Shown here piece by piece: positions 33,773-42,700 of a stretch of 64,000 nt of DNA. Numbering within the stretch: the first letter of the stretch is position 1; the number at the start of each line of letters is the position of its first letter. The stretch covers positions 794,501-858,500 of the forward strand of contig CM067064.1 of assembly GCA_033980235.1 (NCBI GenBank), given 5' to 3'. The notes beneath the pieces were generated by a model. It worked only from the letters and a program-made list of their open reading frames with translations. It was not told where the DNA came from and ran no database searches. The translations under genes were made by a program, and so were the position numbers. The DNA is from Diadema setosum. Its lineage: Eukaryota; Echinodermata; Echinoidea; Diadematoida; Diadematidae.

Positions 33773-36700
33773 ATGGTTTGTTTGCCCTTCGCGACCGACC
33801 AAAAATCACAGAAATTTCGGGTCGGGTTTTTCATTTATCTTTTTTTGTTGCTCTTTCAAGTTTATTTTTTTTCACAAATTTCATCTTCTGCAAATTTGTG
33901 AACGGTTTTAAACCCAGAATTATCCATTTTAAGCTAAAGAAAGAATGAAAAAAAAAAGGTCTAAAAATGTTTTTTCATCTCATCGACCCATCGTAATTGT
34001 GTTCGGGCTGTGCGAGGCCGCAGGCTACGTTTTATAGCATGCATTGCATGTCAGCTACCTTTTTGGCTCACGTACATAGGTAGTGCGCTAGGTAGCTAGC
34101 TACCATACTAGCTGCGGCACAGCGCAGCGCGACTGCCAAGATGGCTACTTTTGCAGCATCCGTTACCAGCTGTCATGGCACCAAAACTGATTGGAGTTCA
34201 GTTGCCAGCATCTCACTGGAAGGTACTTTTTTTGGAGCTGTTTGCAAAATTTAACAAAGATGAACGTTATAAGTGTTTGTCAGTGAGTGTTTCTGCCGCG
34301 CCTACCGGGCCCTGGCAAGATGTAAATTTGAATGAATCCCTTGGAGTTTTTTGGGCCACATCCTGTACAAAGTGAACTAGAACTCAAAGTATTGCCAGAA
34401 GGATGAGTGTATTACGAGATGCCCTGCCAAAGTTTCAAAATTACATGGGTAAAAAGGGTATTTAAAAAAAAAAAAAAAAAAAAAAACGACCTACCGACCC
34501 TCTTGGGTTTTGACAATTAAGGGCAAACAAACACTTTTTTTTTTTTAGCCTAATAAGTCTATATCTGGCACAGAATAAGTTGTATAGTGTTGTTGTGTAT
34601 CAGTCTTCTTTTTTTGTTATACACTACCCACTTTGGACAAATAGTCATACAAATCATTTAGTTGGAGCACTTGAAGCTAAACTTGGTGCTATAATCACTG
34701 TCTACTATCAGTATATTAAAGAGCAGTTTCAAACACAGAGTATGGCAGTCTATACAACATGGCATAACGCTTCCATCAAATAACAAATTATGCCGTTGGT
34801 TCTTGTATTATTTCTATTTTGAAAGCATGCCAAGTCAAACCTTCTGACCATATTGTTGGTTTTACACACATGTACATTGCCTTGCTGAACCACTTAAAGA
34901 CTACTTTCGCTTGGGGAATGGGTATCAGATTACTACACAAACAGACAATCTAAAGATTGTACTGAGGCCAAGCTTCAATCACACTCCTTGTCTTGGTAAC
35001 AAAGTCACAACAAAGAAGACTGAAGCAAAAATTAGTATAAAAAAGATTTCTACCAGCAACTTCCCTCAGCACATTGCTCTGTGCATGGCCTACAAAGATC
35101 ACCTGCTAACTTAAAGAAATGAAGCAGGTATACAAAGAGAACAAGTAAAGCAGATTACTTTTAACCTGATATGATAATATGATAATTATTTTTTTTTTAA
35201 TCTAAAAACTGATGAACTTGTCATTTGATACATGTATTTCATCATATTTCTTAATCTGTACATATATGCATCCTTTCATGAACTATGGTGGGAAATTCAC
35301 TCTTTTCTAACTTCATATACTGTGCTATAAAAAAAGAAAAAAAAACATTTATGCTCTCAAATAGCTTGAAAGGGACCCTGTAGATAATGGCAGCATCATG
35401 TGACATGTGCATTGGACATGTACGAGAAATTATTATATATCATTGTCTGCAGGCATATGACACATTTCCTGAGGGAAACAGGGGTAAGCGTGACTGACAT
35501 GCTGTGTTCTACACACATTTTCTCCATCCCTTGACTTTTTATAGGTATACTGCATGAGTATATAATCATGCCATGTTTTTACATTGCAAGGCAATACTTA
35601 GTATTCAGTGTTACATAATTTGTACTCATTACCTAAGAGATTCCATCATGAAAAAAAAAAAAAGGAAGTGATGCTCTTTTCCATTCAAGTTCCAGTTTTC
35701 CAGCAAGCCAGAGAATTAAGGGAGGAGAAACATAGCACATCTACCCATTGGCTGGAAATGATACATCTGAGGTTAGGTATAATGTAGATACAATACAAGC
35801 TGTACGTCAAACTTGCATCTATGAGGTACACCGTAGAAGCAATTCCAAGATCAATGGTAAATATTAAAAAAGAGGTATGGACAGTAATCTTACCTGATAT
35901 GTCACTTTCATTTCTGTCCAAACCTGTGAAAACACACAAAAAATGATACTTAACACGGTAAGCAATTCTGTAACATTATGATAGGTGATCAAAAGTTAAG
36001 AAATTCAGTCTTATTTCAGCAAACAGTCAATTTTTACACAATCTCACAATGACTCACAATAAGTAGAACCAGGGTTGATAGGGATCGCTTCATGTATACA
36101 AACATCCTGCAACACCAGAATTTTACAAAAATATTGCCTCAGTTGAACTACACTGGACTAGTCGAGGATCCAACTTGAGATATTTGTCAACCCTTCTCCT
36201 TCCCACTTTCTGAACTTTTATGCAGCTTTATCTGTAAAATGTAGTAATTTCATCAATTGTGACCAACTTTACATCTCAAATGATTAATCAAGTACTGTAT
36301 CATAAACTTGTTTGATGTATGTAACATTGTATTCCACTTGTCACACCAGTTTCCTGCATTTCATGTGAAGGAGAGCTGTCTTTTTTACAACTTGCTAATG
36401 TGAATGTAAGCATTCATGTAGGCAAATTTGTGACTATCATTATTCCATCTCCTTTGAATGACACTTGATTTATTCACATATACTGTTTACGAGTGTACTG
36501 GGTCCTCTGAGGTTAACTTGTGTGGTTTAATGCTGACCCACTACAATTAGTCTGATTACAAGACTTACCATATATATTACTCAAGCTCCTGTTCTTTTGA
36601 TTCATCTCTGCTAACAGCCCACTCTGTCTGGTCTGAACACTAGACCTGTTGTCAGCACTAGTCTCATACTCAGCACCATTCTCTTCAATGAGTCCTGATG

Positions 36701-39700
36701 ATCTACTCAACACCTGAGCCATAGTTTTTGTGATCTTTCTCGTCCTCTGTGCTGCCCTCTGACCCCGGACAGGGGTGTTGTCGTAGCCCCCCTCCTGCTG
36801 ACCGATGACCCTACTGCTGCGTCGTCGGGATGCTGACCGCGTGGCATAGCGGTGTCCAGGAGCAGCGGAGTACGGTGTCTGTGGCAGCAGCTCACCTTCT
36901 TCTTGGCCATTTCTAGACATAATGGGTGTCTCATAGGAGTTGGCTAATCTCCGCAGAGGTGCTGCGTGACTCACTGATGACGAGTAACTGGCACTACACA
37001 CATAAAAAAGAAAATCGAACAAGGTATAAACTAAATCAGTATTCACAGAACAATACATTATCATAAGAGGAGAGACTGCGTGAATATGTTCATAAAACAC
37101 ATGTCAAGCTTCCTTATATCTACATGACATGATCTTAAAGTTTTCTCTCTTTCTCAAACCTACCAGTTTCGATTGAATTTTGATTTGTTACAATGTAACA
37201 ATTTTTATTCTAAATTAAATACGATAAGTGCAAAAAATTTGTTTCATATTACTTGATGTATGTATGTGTTTGTTGTTGTTGCTGTTCTTTTTTTCTTTTT
37301 ATCCAACCCTTATAGAAAGACCTTACATTGTCACTAATTTGACCAAAGTTATTAAATAGGCAATTTCAGAATTCAAGGGGAAAAAAGGTCTTTCATAAGA
37401 TTAAATTCATCATAGAGGACAGGTGGGATTACAAAAAGCTGTTAATTTTGGCATACATGGTGCACTCATGTACAAGGTGCATCAAAACTTTGGGAGTCAG
37501 CCAGACCCCCCCCCCCCCAAAAAAAAAAGAAAAAAAAAAAGAAAATGAAATCATGTATTAAAACACACTGCATATTTGCAACCAATCCTTTCTGCCCATT
37601 TTCAATACAGTCACTAGCAAACTCTTCATCATAAGTGGTGAATTTATGATTTATGATGAAACAGTAACACTGATAGAAAGAAATGTGACACACAAGTTGA
37701 TTTTGGGAATAATGGTGTATGTATTATGAAATTTCAAATCAATGTCTTTTAATTTCTTTACATAATAACGAGTATGGGCTGCATAAACTTATCATGACAG
37801 GATTTTATATCAGGCTTGGCAACCATCGTCAAGATTTTCTTGCTCCTTGAGGTTTTACCTCCAGTTTTTGGTATTTTCTGTGTTGAAATAAAGTGGGCTG
37901 TATACATGGAAGTTTATGGCATAACATAAACAAAAGTTCAATCTTTAGATCACACTGTTCACTCTCTTTTAGAACAGAAAGCAAAATGCACTGAAACAAG
38001 ATGAAACTATAGCTTTCCCACAGTGTCAGTCACAGTATCTCTGAATCTAACAAAAATCACTTCTTTACTGCAGTGCACTTTAATTACTACCAAAAATCAA
38101 ACACATAACATAGCAATGAACTCACCTTCTGGAGTATGTGTAGTCTGTCTTTTCTCTGTAGATTGCAACAAAAGAAAAAGAAAGAATCACAGTGATTAGT
38201 TTATGTTCATCTTATCTACAACAAACAATGTTATGGCCATTTTAGTCAACTCATAAATTTGGTCTCTGTTCTTGTGTACACACACTGTCTAATAGCAGCC
38301 TACACATTGAGACAAAGTCCTCCAACAGTGGCAAATAGTTTACAGTCAGTGTAATTGCTACTGACACACTTCAAGAAATACTGCAGACATAGTTCGAGGT
38401 GTTTCTGCCATCAAGAGGCGAGACTAATTAATCAAGCACAGAATACTGCATGGCTTTGTGTGCAAAATTACAGCATATCATATACAGGCAGGTACAATGT
38501 ACCACAAAACGTGTAGTATCTCCTTCCTGCAATATGCATTGGTGGCAGACACGTGGTTTACTGCAGATTAAATTTCAGGTGATTTTCCAGCTGGTGGCAG
38601 TGCTTCTATACTGGCCTACAAGGTTTGAGCTGTAAATGCTAGAGATGCTAAAACACCTATATGAACACCCTCCAGGAGACTAAATCCTGAGGTCTTGCTT
38701 TCACCAAGAAAATACTTCGTACCTCCATGCTTTCACTCACAAACACACAAAGATCCTTTTATGAGCCAGTAGACAACCTGGTGAAGTCTTCTGATTGGGC
38801 TAGAGGATTCTATACTAATCCATGCTTCTCTGTTACATTCCTGCCTTTGATAAAATTAAGAACCCCACCAAAGGTTGCCTGATGTACATTGTAGAAATGG
38901 CCATGAGAGTGGCAACAAATCCATTCATTATGGTAAGACAATGCTCAAAGCATGGTAAAATCACTCCCATCAAATCCCTTTTAATGGGATATGTTTCCAC
39001 TGCCTGTGTGTTGTGTGTGTAAGTATGAGCATGTGAATGTACTGAGTATATGATATTATGTGTGTGTTCATGCTTGTGTGCATTTTACAAATGTACACGT
39101 GTATCATGTGTGAAACTATGGAAATGAAATGACAAACCAATTCTTCTTTGATATATTACAATTTAAGAATTTATACATCTTTCTTCTTATTCTCACTAAA
39201 AGAAGAACGCTCATTACACCCATTATCACTGTATAATATTGCAAAACCTAGTTCACAATACTTCAAATGATCATATAATGGACACTAAAATGAAAACTAT
39301 CTGTAACAAAGTTACAGCACAATGAGTTTGGTGAGCATTTGTTATGCATTTCACAATGCCATCATACAGTCTACTGCACACAACTGCAACCACAATGTGA
39401 ATAGTCGCACCTGGCCGCCTAGCTGCACATATTTTTGTTTTGTTTCTTTTGTTCAGCATGTTCATACCACATGAACACCAACAACATATGAACTTCCAAC
39501 AAATCAGTATATTTTACACACAAGGTACAATGCAGGTCCTAGTTGGTATACAGCACACAAATAATATGCAAGGGTTTGGTACCGTACCAATATACTTCAG
39601 GCAGTGCCTTATTAAAAAAAAAAAAAAAAAAAAGTACCATAGCCATAGCAAGAGTATGACAAGATGTCATAGTTCACATATACATTCATGCACACACATA

Positions 39701-42700
39701 CACACAAACATAAATACATAAGGATGCCACTAGAGTCTGAAATAGTTTTATGGCGTAACCAATATGCCTCTCTTCTAGGAATTCAGTTCGTGTGTGGCCT
39801 CTGGGAAGAATCAAAATGTTGAAGTCATGCACTTGGCAAATATTGTATTTTTTCTCCATTGGGCTTCTCATTGCATAGCATCACAATAAACTTCACATGA
39901 TGATAAAAATATTGCCCTCCAGTGTGTCAGTTTTCTTAGGATGCCTTGGGTGGCTTTTGGCAGAGCTGCCTAGCAACTTCTACTGTAATGTCAACATTTT
40001 TCAATGCCACACTATTTCACCCTCAGAGTTCATGGGCCTAGAGATTGTAAACACAAAGAAATTAAATGTGTACACACTCACACACACACTCAAAATAAGA
40101 AGAAATAGAAATGTCGCTATGGCGACTGATGCCTCCGCCATAATGCATGATTCTCCCAATAGGTGTATAATACAATGTCTTCATAATGTGTGATGACAGT
40201 TTCACATAACTGGCAAAATATTGATATTATGACAGGTTTGTCAGAAATGTCTTGAATGTTCACTTTCCTCAAACTGGGTTTGCTATAATTGTCTGAGAGT
40301 GCAGGTACACATATTTGGGGAAATGAGGATTTTTACTTGACTTCTGACCGACCCTGTTATAAGTTTATGCATTAAGTAATTTTCAAGGTATGAAGAAGGA
40401 GTGTAATTACAGTACAAAATAGATTTTTTTTTAAAAATCTAAACCTGACCTTAGACCCTTAACCTTTGACCTTTGACCTTCTGGCTGGAAATTTCCCAGA
40501 TAATCTCCATTAGGTAATACATGATATATTAAGTTTTAAAGGGAAGGTAAACCCAAAGAGCAATGTGGATTGAGTGAAAGCAGCAACATTAGTAGAACGC
40601 ATCAGTGAAAGTTTGAGGAAAATCGGACAATCGATGCAAAAGTTATGAATTTTTAAAGTTTTGGTAATGGAACCGCTGGATGAGGAGACTACTAGAGGAT
40701 ATGACGTATGAGTGGACAACAATATAAAGAAAATATAAAGGAAATTCAACAGAAATTCACTTTTCTAGAATTATGAAAGAGCAATGAACCAACCGCTTTC
40801 AGAAAGCAGGGGGAATAATTGCAACCCTTAGCATATGTCAATATCAAGTTGATGGAATTTGTAATTTTCATGGAAAATTGATTTTTGTAGAATTTTCTTT
40901 ATATTTTCTTGGTATTGTTGTCCACTCATACGTCATAACCTCTAGTAGTCTCCTCATCCAGCGGTTCCAACACCAAAACTTTAAAAATTCATAACTTTTG
41001 CATCGATTGTCCGATTTTCTTCAAACTTTCACTGATGTGTTCTACTAATGTTGCTGCTTTCACTCAATCCACATTGCTCTTGGGGTTTATCTTCCCTTTA
41101 AAACTAATAATGCAATCATTGCATATATACTAGTATATGAGGAAAACAGTAAAATTTTGAGGAGTTGACCTTGACCTTTGACCCCTGGCTATTGACCCAT
41201 GACCCCTAAATTCCCTAGATAATCCCTGCCAGTCAGTACATGCATATGTACCAAGTTCCATGAAGATACAATGAACCATTTGCGAGAAAAGTGAAATTGC
41301 AACATTTTCACCTACCCTTTGACCTTTTGACCTTTGACCTTATGACAGGAAACTCTCTCTGGAGAATCTTTACGCAGTAGTACATGGCTACATTAAGTTT
41401 CAATGAAATACCTTCAGGCATTGCATGGATATGGGGGAAATAGCAACATTTTTAGCATTTGACCTTGACCTTTTGACCTTTGACCTCTTACCAATGTCAC
41501 TAAAATCTCCTCAACTAATTGTCCCATCATACATCATCCTTGGACCAAGTTTGGTGAAAGCTGCTTCATCCAGTTTTGAGTTATCACTTAAACAGATAAA
41601 GTTTAGGATTTGACCTTGATCTTTGACCTTTGACCTCTGTCCGATTTCACCAAAAAATCAATCATGTAATTTTTCCATCATACATCATCCTCGGACAAAG
41701 TTTGGTGAAATTTGCTCCATCCAGTCTTGAGTTATCACGTAAACAGATACAATTTCATGATTTGACCTTGACCTTTGACCTTTGGCCGATTTCACCCAAA
41801 ATCTAATCAAGTACTTGCCCCATCATACATTATACTTGGACCAAGTTTGGTAAAATTCCGGTCAATATTTCTCAAGTTATCGCGTAAACGAATGCGGACG
41901 GACGTACGGACGAACGGACGTACGTACGGATGGACAACCCGAAAACGTAATGCCTCCGGCACCACTTCGTGGGGGAGGCATAAAAAGATCCCCAAAACAA
42001 AACTCTACACTTGTATCCAGCACTCCTTAGTACAAACTCCTTTATCTCTATGAAATGATTGTGTTTAAAAATGCATTGAAGACACTCAAGGAAGGACTCT
42101 TTGAGAAATTGATCAGCCTTGGACGAAGGCTAAGTAATGACAGTAGTAATCCATCCTGTCCTGCTATTCCAATGAATGAGAGGCATTCGAGTCTTCAAAG
42201 ATCATAATAATACAGGATCATCTTGCCAGTAATGTAAGAACACTACATGACAGCACAGATGTGGTCCATAGCATACCACAGTGAACCGTACAACGTCACA
42301 ACCTGGGAGGACCTAACATATCCAAGCCAACACAAACCATGCCCCATTGAGTTCAGTATAAAGCCTTCATGAATGTAAACCTACATTGATACACTGGCAT
42401 AATAAGTGAACATGTTTAAAGGATAGACTGATAAATTTACGTACATGAGTTTAATATTACAAGTTTTGTTAAATGTTGTCTGACATGAATACCAGGTTAT
42501 TATTAGTGAGATATTTTATACCAAAATGAGTACCAAGTAATGTAATTCCTCAATGAAAACTGATTTTGACCTTAAATACAGCATACTGCTAAACACAGAT
42601 TCTTTTTCAGAGAGTACAATGTACACTCTAATATCATACAATGTAAGGTACCCAAGAATACCAGCGTATTCAATCTATCATTCAAGTACCTCTGATAATG

